DNA from: JBBSUX01 sp038234045
GTDB taxonomy: Bacteria; Pseudomonadota; Gammaproteobacteria; Burkholderiales; Burkholderiaceae_C
Length of the DNA stretch: 33,071 nt
Assembly: GCA_038234045.1 (NCBI GenBank)
Contig: JBBSUX010000003.1
Coordinates: 1-33,071 of the forward strand
Direction: 5' to 3'
The position numbers and the translations under genes are program-made. This document shows, one piece after another, positions 1 to 7,710 of the stretch (within the stretch, counting starts at the first letter, position 1; every line of letters starts with the position of its first letter). Below the pieces are notes generated by a model that was not told where the DNA came from, did not search any database, and saw nothing but the letters and a program-made list of their open reading frames with translations.

Positions 1-5
1 ACTAC

Positions 6-17
6 AAAACGCGTTTT
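6..17. promoter_or_regulatory. 12-bp perfect palindrome upstream of the IclR-family gene
   Basis: The sequence AAAACGCGTTTT is a perfect palindrome about 135 bases before the IclR-type start codon. IclR-family proteins bind short palindromes near their own or neighbouring promoters, so an operator is possible. The left flank is cut off by the window edge, so the gene it might control on that side is unknown. Confidence 0.25.
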
Positions 18-152
18 AGACCTTATGAGATGCTGATAAACAGTACCTGGTCAGCTGGAGAGGAGCTTGAAGACGCCAGCGGCCAATAACAGGTGCCTCT
101 AAGACTTTTCACCAGATAAAATGCAGGCTCGCCTACCGAAAGCCGCCCCGTC

Positions 153-941
153 ATGAGAAACAACGAAAACGATCCGCCTTCCGCGCCCAGCGTGCAGGTT
201 CTCGAACGCATGTTTTCCCTGATAGATGTGCTGGCGTCCGGAGAAGAATCCATGTCCCTAAAGGACATCAGTGGGCGTACCGGGCTCCATCCGTCGACCG
301 CCCATCGCATCCTCAACGACCTGTGCACCGGCCGGTATGTGGAGCGGCCGGAGCCGGGTTGTTATCGACTCGGAATGCGCCTCCTGGAACTCGGCAACCT
401 GGTCAAGGGACGCCTGAGCGTGCGCGAGGCAGCTTTGGGGCCGATGCGGGAGCTCCACCGGGCGATTCACCAACCGGTCAACCTCAGCCTGCGCCAAGGC
501 GACGAAATCATCTACGTCGAGCGCGCCTACAGCGAACGCTCGGGCATGCAAGTGGTACGCGCTATCGGGGGCCGCGCCCCCCTGCACCTCACCTCGGTGG
601 GCAAGCTATTTCTGGCGATGGACGATCCGCAGCGCGTCCGTTCCTATGCGACCCGCACGGGCCTGCACGGGCACACGCATAACAGCATCACCCAGCTCCC
701 GGCGCTCGAGCGGGAGCTTTCACGGGCTCGCCAGTACGGAACTGCGCGCGACAACGAAGAGTTGGAGCTCGGCGTGCGCTGCATGGCTGCCGGAATCTAC
801 GACGATCAGCGCCATCTGGTGGCCGGACTTTCCATTTCCGCACCTGCAGACAGGCTCGACGAGGGCTGGCTCGTCAAATTGCAGGCGGCCGCCAACGAGA
901 TTTCGAGCGCCTTGGGTTTCACCAGCCAGACGGAAAGCTGA
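153..941 (+). CDS. IclR-family transcriptional regulator
   Basis: A 262-residue protein, the usual IclR-family length. Residues about 15-75 form the winged helix-turn-helix: an ERMFSLIDVLAS helix, then LKDISGRTGLHPSTAHRILNDL as the recognition unit, and a wing ending in CYRLGMRLLELG. The rest matches the effector-binding domain, including the VGKLFLA and DNEELELGVRCMA stretches typical of the family. These proteins are cytoplasmic dimers that control aromatic or organic-acid catabolism and bind a small ligand in the C-terminal domain. The ATG at 153 has only a weak purine stretch upstream. The regulated genes probably lie to the left, outside the window, because the next gene downstream is an unrelated exported protein. 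Ligand and targets cannot be told from sequence. Confidence 0.93.
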   Translation: MRNNENDPPSAPSVQVLERMFSLIDVLASGEESMSLKDISGRTGLHPSTAHRILNDLCTGRYVERPEPGCYRLGMRLLELGNLVKGRLSVREAALGPMRELHRAIHQPVNLSLRQGDEIIYVERAYSERSGMQVVRAIGGRAPLHLTSVGKLFLAMDDPQRVRSYATRTGLHGHTHNSITQLPALERELSRARQYGTARDNEELELGVRCMAAGIYDDQRHLVAGLSISAPADRLDEGWLVKLQAAANEISSALGFTSQTES

Positions 942-1016
942 AAGTAGCGGTTGAGGCCGGCCCCCGGGGGAACACCGTAGACGCAGCCGGCGTTACAGCT
1001 GGTTCCCCACCCCTGC

Positions 1017-2072
1017 ATGTCGAGGCTTAGAGTGCGAGGAATGCGTTCATTTCTCGCCCTACATTCGCCCCCCCGCCTCCCGAACAACTTCGGGCACATC
1101 GGCCTAACTCGATTGACCGCCCGACACACTTGGCAAAACCTTAGCTCTTCACAATGGTCGGGCTTCGGTCGCTGGATCGTAGTCGCCGCTTCTCTCGTGG
1201 CAGCGCAGCATGCGTTGGCGCAGGCTCGCACCAATCCCGTGGACCGTGGTGCAGCGGATGTAGAGCACACCTACGAAGCAATCAAACCGGCCCTGCGAGA
1301 CAGCGCATTCGGTAAGCCGCTAGCAATCAAATCACAGCAGCGCGACGATCAGTTGCAAGGCGATGTTTACGCCGTGATTGACCATTCGTTTTCCTCAGTA
1401 CGGGACGCGCTGCGGCCGGCTTCCCATTGGTGCGAGATTTTGATGCTGCACCTGAACACCAAGGGCTGTGCGGTACATACTGCCAAGCAGGAAACTTCGG
1501 AGGTGTCGCCATCCGCCGAGACAGCATCGCTCGCAGTCGCAGTGGGCAGCAAACATGAGGAAGCACCCGGGGAATCGCGCGACATCACCCTCGACTACCG
1601 CGTTGCAGCAGCGTCGCCGCGCCTCCTGGACGTACGCATGCAAGCCAAGGACGGTCCTATGTCAACCCACGACTACCGACTCTGGCTGCAAGCGGTTCCC
1701 GTTGAGGGCGATCGCACCTTCGTCCACCTCCACTACGCCTACGGGTTCGGCATTGCGGCTCGGCTCGCGATGAAGGGCTACTTGGCAACGATTGGCCGCG
1801 ACAAGGTGGGATTCAGCCGCTCTGGCCCCAACCAAGGCGAATACGTCGACGGGATCCGTGGAGTGGTGGAACGCAATGCAATGCGCTATTACCTTGCGAT
1901 CGACGCGTACCTCGATTCGCTCTCCGCGCCACCTGATCGCCAGCGTGAGGCCCGGTTCAAGGCCTGGTTCGATGCGACGGAGCTTTATCCGCGGCAGCTT
2001 CACGAAATAGACCGCGACGAATACCTGACGATGAAGCGCCATGAGCTAGGTCGAGTTCCAAGATCGCCGTGA
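1017..2072 (+). CDS. Hypothetical exported protein
   Basis: I do not recognise a named family. The reading frame codes for 351 residues. A hydrophobic segment (RWIVVAASLVAAQHALAQA, residues about 53-71) looks like a signal-peptide core ending in an AxA cleavage site, so the mature protein should be periplasmic. About 50 residues precede this core, which is too long for a normal signal peptide, so the true start is probably downstream of 1017, perhaps at a TTG near 1112. The mature part mixes charged and aromatic stretches (CEILMLHLNTKGC, DYRLWLQAVPVEG, FVHLHYAYGFG) and vaguely recalls START/SRPBCC-type lipid-binding folds, but this is weak. It stands alone between the IclR gene and hslR. Confidence 0.7.
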   Translation: MSRLRVRGMRSFLALHSPPRLPNNFGHIGLTRLTARHTWQNLSSSQWSGFGRWIVVAASLVAAQHALAQARTNPVDRGAADVEHTYEAIKPALRDSAFGKPLAIKSQQRDDQLQGDVYAVIDHSFSSVRDALRPASHWCEILMLHLNTKGCAVHTAKQETSEVSPSAETASLAVAVGSKHEEAPGESRDITLDYRVAAASPRLLDVRMQAKDGPMSTHDYRLWLQAVPVEGDRTFVHLHYAYGFGIAARLAMKGYLATIGRDKVGFSRSGPNQGEYVDGIRGVVERNAMRYYLAIDAYLDSLSAPPDRQREARFKAWFDATELYPRQLHEIDRDEYLTMKRHELGRVPRSP

Positions 2073-2154
2073 AACTGTGCGCTCACCCGAAATTGCGCGA
2101 TGGTGACACAACCGCCGCCAGAATCTCGCAACCGAAGGCAAAATACGACCTGCG

Positions 2155-2589
2155 ATGCAACAAGTTCCCGAAACCGTCCGTCTCGATAAATGGCTCTGGT
2201 GCGCCCGTTTTTTCAAGACACGCACTCTGGCAGTCGAGGAGATCGATCGAGGCCGCGTCGTGGTTAACGAGCGGGCCGCCAAACCGGGGCGGGATCTCAA
2301 ACCGGGGGATAGGGTGACCTTCCGGCAAGGCCCGGTCGCGAGAACGGTGCAGGTAGTTGCGCTCAGCAACCTTCGTGGGCCGGCAAGCATTGCTCAAGGC
2401 CTTTACGTTGAAACATCTGGAAGCATTGCAACCCGTGAACAGTTAGCAGAACATCGCCGTCTTGCGCCTGAACCTGCCGACAGCCTGCGCCACGGAAGAC
2501 CCACCAAACGGGACCGTCGTGACATTGAGCGTGCCGGCGCAGGGGCTGTAGTGCACGATGGACGATGGAGCGCATCACTGCGCGACTGA
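2155..2589 (+). CDS. hslR: Hsp15, S4-domain ribosome-associated heat-shock protein
   Basis: A 144-residue basic protein; E. coli Hsp15 is about 133. Residues about 8-60 are an S4 RNA-binding domain (VRLDKWLWCARFFKTRTLA, then GRVVVNERAAKPGRDLKPGD). The basic C-terminal tail contains the family-typical GRPTKRDRRDIE stretch. Hsp15 binds free 50S subunits that carry a stalled nascent chain with peptidyl-tRNA and helps recycle them after heat shock. The ATG at 2155 places the S4 domain a few residues from the N-terminus, as in the family. It sits in a plus-strand run of unrelated single genes, so operon membership is unlikely. The assignment rests on the S4 motif and the tail. Confidence 0.9.
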   Translation: MQQVPETVRLDKWLWCARFFKTRTLAVEEIDRGRVVVNERAAKPGRDLKPGDRVTFRQGPVARTVQVVALSNLRGPASIAQGLYVETSGSIATREQLAEHRRLAPEPADSLRHGRPTKRDRRDIERAGAGAVVHDGRWSASLRD

Positions 2590-2679
2590 GCCGCCGTCCG
2601 ACCTGCCTGTGCGCGCCGTCCTGCACGGCCGACACGCCGCTCGTGGCATGGTCCCTGCAGCCGTCAAGTACAGTCTCCA

Positions 2680-3066
2680 ATGCCACTAAGAATCTATCTC
2701 ATCGAAGATGATGAAACCATGCGCTCCGCGCTGGAGGAAACTCTGCGCGCGCGTCTGGGTAACGTTGAAATCGTCGGATTCGGCGACAACGAGAGAAGCG
2801 TGACGCATTGGCTTTCCAGCCACGATAGCGGCTGGGATCTGGCTATTGTCGATCTCCAGTTACGCCAGGGAAGCGGACACGCTGCCCTGCACTGGTGCGC
2901 GACGAGATTGCCCCACCAAAAGGTGGTGGTCCTGAGCGCACTCGTCACCGATGAAGCCCGCGCGATGTGTCTGAGATTCGGCGCAGATATGGTTTTCGAC
3001 AAGGCCACCGACATGGATGGCTTGGTCGACTTTTGTCGCGGGTTATTGCGGGCCAATTCCTCCTAG
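2680..3066 (+). CDS. Receiver-only response regulator
   Basis: The 128 residues make up one CheY-like receiver domain with no output domain. The acidic pocket is E9-D10-D11, the phosphoacceptor is D58 in AIVDLQL, the conserved Ser/Thr is S86 in LSAL, and the conserved lysine is K108 in FDK. All key phosphorylation residues are therefore present. Such stand-alone receivers act by protein-protein contact, in phosphorelays, motility or signalling to a separate effector. No histidine kinase or effector gene lies nearby, so the partner is unknown. The gene starts with ATG at 2680 and is the last plus-strand gene before the convergent molybdenum hydroxylase operon. Confidence 0.88.
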   Translation: MPLRIYLIEDDETMRSALEETLRARLGNVEIVGFGDNERSVTHWLSSHDSGWDLAIVDLQLRQGSGHAALHWCATRLPHQKVVVLSALVTDEARAMCLRFGADMVFDKATDMDGLVDFCRGLLRANSS

Positions 3067-3156
3067 TAAAACGTCCATCGAGTCCACGGCCGAGCGACGA
3101 AGTGCAAAAATTGATTTAAAAAGAGAAAGCGCTTGTAGCCACTTCCTCTTTCTGCA

Positions 3157-3177
3157 TTACGAAGTTCGCGTTCGTAA
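3157..3177. repeat. 7-bp perfect inverted repeat between convergent genes
   Basis: TTACGAA and TTCGTAA flank a 7-base loop in the gap between the response regulator and the large hydroxylase subunit, which converge here. The stem is A/T-rich and no T-run follows on either strand, so it is not a standard intrinsic terminator, although it could mark the 3' end of the hydroxylase transcript. Confidence 0.3.
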
Positions 3178-3194
3178 GGCGGTGACTTGCGCCA

Positions 3195-5612
3195 TCAGTC
3201 CACCTTGCCCAGTGCGCGCAAGATCTTCTGCGGCGTGATAGGCTGCGAATGCACATGCGCATCAAAGGGCGAAAGGGCGTCATTGATGGCGTTCATCACT
3301 GCGGCCGGTGCGCCCGCTGTTCCAGCTTCGCCTGCTCCTTTCGCTCCCAGCTTTGATGTAGCGGTTGGCGTTTGTATGTGTGCAACCACGATATCCGGCA
3401 TCTCGGACGACATGGGAACCAGATAGTCGGCCATACTGGCGTTAACCATGAGGCCGCTCTCGTCGTATAGGCACTCCTCCAGCAAGGCGCCGCCGATGCC
3501 TTGCACAATGGCGCCACGCATCTGCTCATCCACCAGCATCGGGTTGAGCACCCGGCCGCAGTCTTCGACGGCCCAGTGTTTGAGCAACTTAACGAAGCCG
3601 GTGTCCGGATCTAGCTCTACGTACGACGCTTGTACGCCGTTGGTAAAGACGAAGGGAAAGTCCCGTTGTGCGTAGTGTCGCGTGACCATGAGTTCGGGGG
3701 TAAAGTCGGGCGGCAGCGTATCTGAGCGGAAATACGCGATGCGCCCTACCTCTGCCAGAGGCAAAAGCTCCGCGTTCGAGGCGCTATCTGCGATGCAGTC
3801 ACGATGTACGACTAGGTCTGCTTCGGCGCGCTTGAGGATGACAGACGCAACCTTCAAGATGCTTGCCCGCAGTGCCTGCCCAGCAAGCAGTACAGCTTCG
3901 CCGCCAATGCCGGCTCCGCGAGATGCCCAAGTACCGCCTCCGTACGGGGTTACGTCCGTGTCACCCGTGATGATTTTTACCTTGGCGATATCCACGCCAA
4001 CCGCATCGGCAGCAATTTGCCGATATATGCCTTCAGTCCCTTGGCCTTGCTCCCCGACTCCGACCAGAACGGTAATATTGCCCTCTGGGTCCAGCCGAAT
4101 AGTGGCGCCGTCTTGAGATGCAATTCGAGCACCGCCGACGCCATAGAACGCTGCGCTTGGGTTGGTCAGCTCTATCACCGTCGCAAAGCCTATCCCGCGG
4201 AAGACTCCCCGCTTGCGAAGTAACGCCTGTTCGATGCGCAGAGCGTCGTAGCTCATTAGCTCCCGCAGCTTTTTGAGACTCGCCTGGTGCGAGAGAATCT
4301 CAAGCTTGATGCCCGCCGCGCCGGTGGTCGGATAGGCGTCGTCCGGGATAACGTTGAGCTCGCGAATCTCGAGCGGGTCCATCCCTATTTTTTGTGCGGC
4401 GAGATCGACCAGCGCCTCGGTTACAGCGCATGCAATCGGATGGCCCACGCCGCGATACTGGCATGTAGGCGTTTTGTTCAAATACACCACGTTCAGGTGG
4501 GCGCGGTAGTGCTTGTGCTTATACGGCCCGCCTACCAGACTCACAACCTGATTGCCCTCAATGGCGCTGGTGCGCGGAAACATGGAGTACGGACCGACGC
4601 CGGTCAGATCTTCCATGTCGAATCCCAGTATTTCACCGTCGCGGTTTACGGCAATGCGTGCCTGAATGCGGTGATGTCGTGCATGAATATCCGTCGTGAA
4701 ACTTTCGAGCCGGTCTGCCACAAACTTCACGGGGCGGCCCAACAAGATGGAAGCCGCTACGGTCGCGAAGTCATCGGGGTAGGCATGAACCTTGACGCCA
4801 AACGAACCGCCCACATCTTTACAGAGTACGCGGATGGCGCTGGCAGGAAGATCAAACTGTCGCCCATACAGGTCCAACATCATGTGCGGTGCCTGGCATG
4901 AGTGGTACACAGTGAGCCGCTGGGCTGCAGGATCCCAGTGCGCAATCTGCGACCGGGGTTCGAGCGTCACTCCTGTGTGGCGCCCGAACTCAAAATCGAT
5001 TTCCGCGACCACGTCAGCTTGAGCAAACACGTCATCTACATTGCCAACATCCAAGCTGCGCGTGAAACAAAGGTTGTCACCCAGGTCTGGATGGATCACC
5101 GGGGTCGAGCGGCTCAGCGCGGTCTGCATGTCCGCGGTCACGGGAAGCTCCTCCCATTCCACCTGCAGATAAGCCAGAGCATCTTCCGCTTCGGCGCGAG
5201 ACTCAGCTACCACGGCCACCACGGGCTCGCCTTGCCAACATGCACGATCCACTGCCAAGGCGTATTGCGGCGCCGATTTCATTCCAACCAAATGATCCAA
5301 GGTGGCTACCCAAGGCTTGCACACGCGCGCCATGTCCTTTCCGTCAGCGACCATGAGCACGCCAGGCATGGCACGTGCAAACTCCGCGTTGACCGCGATG
5401 ATGCGCATATGGGCAACGGGGCTTCGCCAGAAGACCACATGGGCCATACGTGGCAATTCGATATCGTCCACATACTGGCCCAGGCCTTGGGTGAGTCGCT
5501 CTATACCGCCGCGTGGTACGGACGCGCCGATGTAGCGCTGGTCGGGGTTTACCGGCGTGAGCGGCTTGGGTTGCTGGACCGCGGGCTCCAGGTTGACAAG
5601 GTCTCGCTTCAT
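3195..5612 (-). CDS. Molybdenum hydroxylase large (molybdopterin-binding) subunit
   Basis: An 805-residue subunit of the xanthine dehydrogenase / CO dehydrogenase large-chain family. It binds molybdopterin cytosine dinucleotide and hydroxylates its substrate with oxygen from water. Visible signatures are the Mo-cofactor motif GGSFG (268-272), a GVGEQGQGTEG loop, and the catalytic glutamate in GAGEAGT (about E762). The active-site loop reads CQYRGVGHP (384-392). This is neither the AYxCSFR loop of true CO dehydrogenase nor the common AYRGAGR, so CO is not the likely substrate. The ATG at 5612 overlaps the small-subunit stop as ATGA; an in-frame extension to 5681 is only overlap with that gene. 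It is the last gene of a four-gene minus-strand operon. The substrate is unknown; an N-heteroaromatic is my inference from the neighbours. Confidence 0.93.
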   Translation of the reverse strand: MKRDLVNLEPAVQQPKPLTPVNPDQRYIGASVPRGGIERLTQGLGQYVDDIELPRMAHVVFWRSPVAHMRIIAVNAEFARAMPGVLMVADGKDMARVCKPWVATLDHLVGMKSAPQYALAVDRACWQGEPVVAVVAESRAEAEDALAYLQVEWEELPVTADMQTALSRSTPVIHPDLGDNLCFTRSLDVGNVDDVFAQADVVAEIDFEFGRHTGVTLEPRSQIAHWDPAAQRLTVYHSCQAPHMMLDLYGRQFDLPASAIRVLCKDVGGSFGVKVHAYPDDFATVAASILLGRPVKFVADRLESFTTDIHARHHRIQARIAVNRDGEILGFDMEDLTGVGPYSMFPRTSAIEGNQVVSLVGGPYKHKHYRAHLNVVYLNKTPTCQYRGVGHPIACAVTEALVDLAAQKIGMDPLEIRELNVIPDDAYPTTGAAGIKLEILSHQASLKKLRELMSYDALRIEQALLRKRGVFRGIGFATVIELTNPSAAFYGVGGARIASQDGATIRLDPEGNITVLVGVGEQGQGTEGIYRQIAADAVGVDIAKVKIITGDTDVTPYGGGTWASRGAGIGGEAVLLAGQALRASILKVASVILKRAEADLVVHRDCIADSASNAELLPLAEVGRIAYFRSDTLPPDFTPELMVTRHYAQRDFPFVFTNGVQASYVELDPDTGFVKLLKHWAVEDCGRVLNPMLVDEQMRGAIVQGIGGALLEECLYDESGLMVNASMADYLVPMSSEMPDIVVAHIQTPTATSKLGAKGAGEAGTAGAPAAVMNAINDALSPFDAHVHSQPITPQKILRALGKVD

Positions 5613-6094
5613 AGGAGTGCCTCTTTGCGTTGTTCCTGCACTTCGCAGATAGCGTCTACGATGGATTGATATCCAGTGCATCGACAGTAGTTGCCTGAGA
5701 TCCAGTCTCGTACTTCTGGACGTGTTGCGTTCGGCAATTGCTCAATGAGCTCTTTCGCGGCCATCAATATGCCGGAGGTGCAAAAGCCGCACTGAAGCGC
5801 GTTGCGTCTCACAAAGGCATCCTGTAGATCGCGGATCGCCCCGGACCTGGTCACCCCCTCAATGGTCTGCACTTTGCCCCCATCGGCTTGCACTGCAAGG
5901 GTAAGGCAGCCGCGCACGATCTGACCGTTCAGCTCGACGGTACATGCACCACACACTCCGTGTTCGCAACCAAGATGGCTTCCTTTAAGTGCAAGCTCCT
6001 CCCTTAAAAAATCCACGAGGTGCGTCCGTGGCTCAACGCTGCTCCGCACCAGTTTGCCGTTTACCGTAACTTTGATCGCTTGAAGATCCGCCAT
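5609..6094 (-). CDS. Molybdenum hydroxylase small subunit, [2Fe-2S]
   Basis: A 161-residue iron-sulphur subunit that passes electrons from the Mo centre to FAD. The N-terminal plant-type ferredoxin domain has C43, C48, C51 and C63 (in GCEHGVCGACT and GCLT). The C-terminal helical domain has C102, C105, C137 and C139 (QCGFCTSG and NYCRCTGY). All eight cluster ligands are present. I chose the ATG at 6094 because AAGGA lies 8-9 bases upstream and the protein then begins MADLQAIKV, the usual family start. A longer form from a TTG at 6115 is possible but less likely. Its stop overlaps the large-subunit ATG, implying translational coupling and equimolar assembly. Confidence 0.95.
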   Translation of the reverse strand: MADLQAIKVTVNGKLVRSSVEPRTHLVDFLREELALKGSHLGCEHGVCGACTVELNGQIVRGCLTLAVQADGGKVQTIEGVTRSGAIRDLQDAFVRRNALQCGFCTSGILMAAKELIEQLPNATRPEVRDWISGNYCRCTGYQSIVDAICEVQEQRKEALL

Positions 6095-6111
6095 GAGTGT
6101 TCCTTTAGTGC

Positions 6112-6969
6112 TCAATGGGCATTCGCCTCAGCGAGCATGCGCTGCAGTAAAACGCCGGCAAGATGCCGTTTTGTAGCTGGAGTGTTGGTCAGGTCGGGCA
6201 GCGGATCGATCTCGTCGCGCAGGGTAGCGACCGCCCGTGTCACTGTGGATGCGTCGAGCGTTCTACCTTGGAGCAACGATTCGGTCTTGCGGGCGCGTAT
6301 AGGAGTGGAGTCCACCCCAAGCAGTGCGATTCGGAGCTCATGCAGAGCCGAATCTTCGCGCCGTGCCGTGGCCGCCATGCCGACGATGGCGTAGTCGCCG
6401 TGCCGACGGGCAAGCTCGCTAAAGCCAAACCAGTGATCGGCACCCGCCAGCGGTAATTCGCACGAGACAAGTAGCTCGTCAGGTCTTAACGCTGTGCTGT
6501 ACAACCCGGTGAAAAAATCATCAGCGTCAATTCGACGATCGCCGTTTGGACCTTGCGCGATCACATTGCCACCAAGCGCCAGCAGGCATGTTGGCCATTC
6601 AGCTGCTGGATCGGCGTAAGCGATTGAGCCACCCCACGTGCCGCGGTTACGGATGGCACGGTGAGCGATGTGCGGCGCTGCAGCCTGAAGAAGTGGCGCA
6701 TGGCGAGCAATGAGTTTGCTGTTTTCAATCTCAGTGTGAGTGACCAGCGCACCGATCCAAAGCTTCGAGCCTTGTACCCGAATGCCGCGCAGCGACTCGA
6801 TCCCCGTGATGTCTACAACAAGCTGCGGTTCAGACAGTCGCATGTTCAGCGTCGCCATCAGCGTCTGCCCACCGGCGAGCAGGCGCGCATCGTCGCCATG
6901 CTCCTTGAGCAGAGAAAGCACCTGGGCTATCGAGTCAGGTTTGACGTAATCGAACGCAGCAGCTTTCAT
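6112..6969 (-). CDS. Molybdenum hydroxylase medium subunit, FAD-binding
   Basis: A 285-residue flavoprotein of the CoxM / xanthine dehydrogenase FAD-domain family. It accepts electrons from the [2Fe-2S] clusters and passes them to the final acceptor. FAD-binding motifs are AGGQTL (32-37) and TWGGSIAYADPAAE (111-124). The C-terminal part matches the CO-dehydrogenase flavoprotein C-terminal domain. Start at 6969 is supported by AAGGA just upstream. It lies 10 bases after the CoxG-like gene and 17 bases before the small-subunit ATG, in the order anchor-FAD-FeS-Mo. No motif shows whether the electron acceptor is a quinone, oxygen or NAD. Confidence 0.93.
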   Translation of the reverse strand: MKAAAFDYVKPDSIAQVLSLLKEHGDDARLLAGGQTLMATLNMRLSEPQLVVDITGIESLRGIRVQGSKLWIGALVTHTEIENSKLIARHAPLLQAAAPHIAHRAIRNRGTWGGSIAYADPAAEWPTCLLALGGNVIAQGPNGDRRIDADDFFTGLYSTALRPDELLVSCELPLAGADHWFGFSELARRHGDYAIVGMAATARREDSALHELRIALLGVDSTPIRARKTESLLQGRTLDASTVTRAVATLRDEIDPLPDLTNTPATKRHLAGVLLQRMLAEANAH

Positions 6970-6979
6970 TCTGTAATCC

Positions 6980-7627
6980 TTAGGATGTCAAGACTGAAGC
7001 GATCCATACGCCAAAGGCTGTGGACACGGCTCCCAACAAAAACCACAGCACGCGCACACCCTCTCCAACAAGCTTGTTTTGGGTTGGTACGCCGGATTGC
7101 GCAGAAATGATCGGAGTTGTTCCGACCGTAGAGACAGGGACGGCTCCTGATACGTCCGCTGAAGTAACATCAAGTTGTGCAGGCGGAGCGCCCACCATTT
7201 GCTCGTTGAATGCGGTGAAGAATTGGCCCGCCATTTGCTTGGCCGCAGCATCGATCATGCGGCCACCTACTTGCCCCAGCTTTCCACCGATGGAGGCTTG
7301 GGCGGTGTAGCGAAGACGCGTTCCCCCAGCCTCTTCCGTGAGTTCTACATTCGACTGGCCCTTCGCCATTCCGGCCGCGCCACCCGACCCCTCAAAGCGC
7401 AGAAGGCACCCTTCGCCCGGCCGTATGTCTTCCATACGAATTTGCCCCACGAAGCGTGCTCGCACAGGGCCCACCTTTACAGCGACGCGAGCGGTTCGCT
7501 CGGTTGGACTGGTGGCCTCCAGGCCTTCGCAGCCAGGTATGCAGCGCAACAAAATCTCTGGGCTATTGAGTCCTTCCCAGACCTTTTGGCGCGGCGCATC
7601 GATCAGGATGTCTCCATTCAATTCCAT
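6980..7627 (-). CDS. CoxG-like SRPBCC protein with C-terminal membrane anchor
   Basis: A 215-residue member of the CO-dehydrogenase subunit G family. Residues 1-150 form the SRPBCC fold (MELNGDILIDAPRQKVWEGL at the start, then IPGCEGL and the glycine-rich GGKLGQVGGR). A low-complexity linker follows. Residues about 190-212 (VLWFLLGAVSTAFGVWIAS) are a single transmembrane helix at the C-terminus. In carboxidotrophs CoxG recruits the hydroxylase to the cytoplasmic membrane so that electrons enter the respiratory chain; the same role is likely here. The ATG at 7627 has AAGGA upstream and gives the expected N-terminus, so the in-frame extension to 7759 is rejected. It is the first gene of the operon, divergent from the TetR gene. 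Confidence 0.88.
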   Translation of the reverse strand: MELNGDILIDAPRQKVWEGLNSPEILLRCIPGCEGLEATSPTERTARVAVKVGPVRARFVGQIRMEDIRPGEGCLLRFEGSGGAAGMAKGQSNVELTEEAGGTRLRYTAQASIGGKLGQVGGRMIDAAAKQMAGQFFTAFNEQMVGAPPAQLDVTSADVSGAVPVSTVGTTPIISAQSGVPTQNKLVGEGVRVLWFLLGAVSTAFGVWIASVLTS

Positions 7628-7678
7628 GGTAATCCTTGGTTGGGCTGTATGTCGGAAAAGGCATGTGGGGCGCCGCTT

Positions 7679-7698
7679 CTTCAGCTCTTTGAAGCTGA
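7679..7698. promoter_or_regulatory. Candidate operator between the hydroxylase operon and the TetR gene
   Basis: Two overlapping inverted repeats lie in the 83-base divergent gap: CTTCA-N6-TGAAG (7679-7694) and TCAGC-N8-GCTGA (7681-7698). The size suits a TetR-family operator. The element is 12 bases upstream of the TetR start used here and about 50 bases from the CoxG-like start, so a bound repressor could control both directions. Confidence 0.35.
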
Positions 7699-7710
7699 GG
7701 GTTTGCACTG

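Noticed and set aside
961..1008. CCCCCGGGGG palindrome and GGGGAAC/GTTCCCC pairing after the IclR gene
   Set aside because: It is GC-rich and could form a hairpin, but no T-run follows and the long loop makes it likely chance in a GC-rich gap.
3195..5612. True CO dehydrogenase (CoxL form I)
   Set aside because: The diagnostic AYxCSFR loop is absent, so a carbon-monoxide oxidation role is not supported despite CoxG/M/S/L-like gene content.
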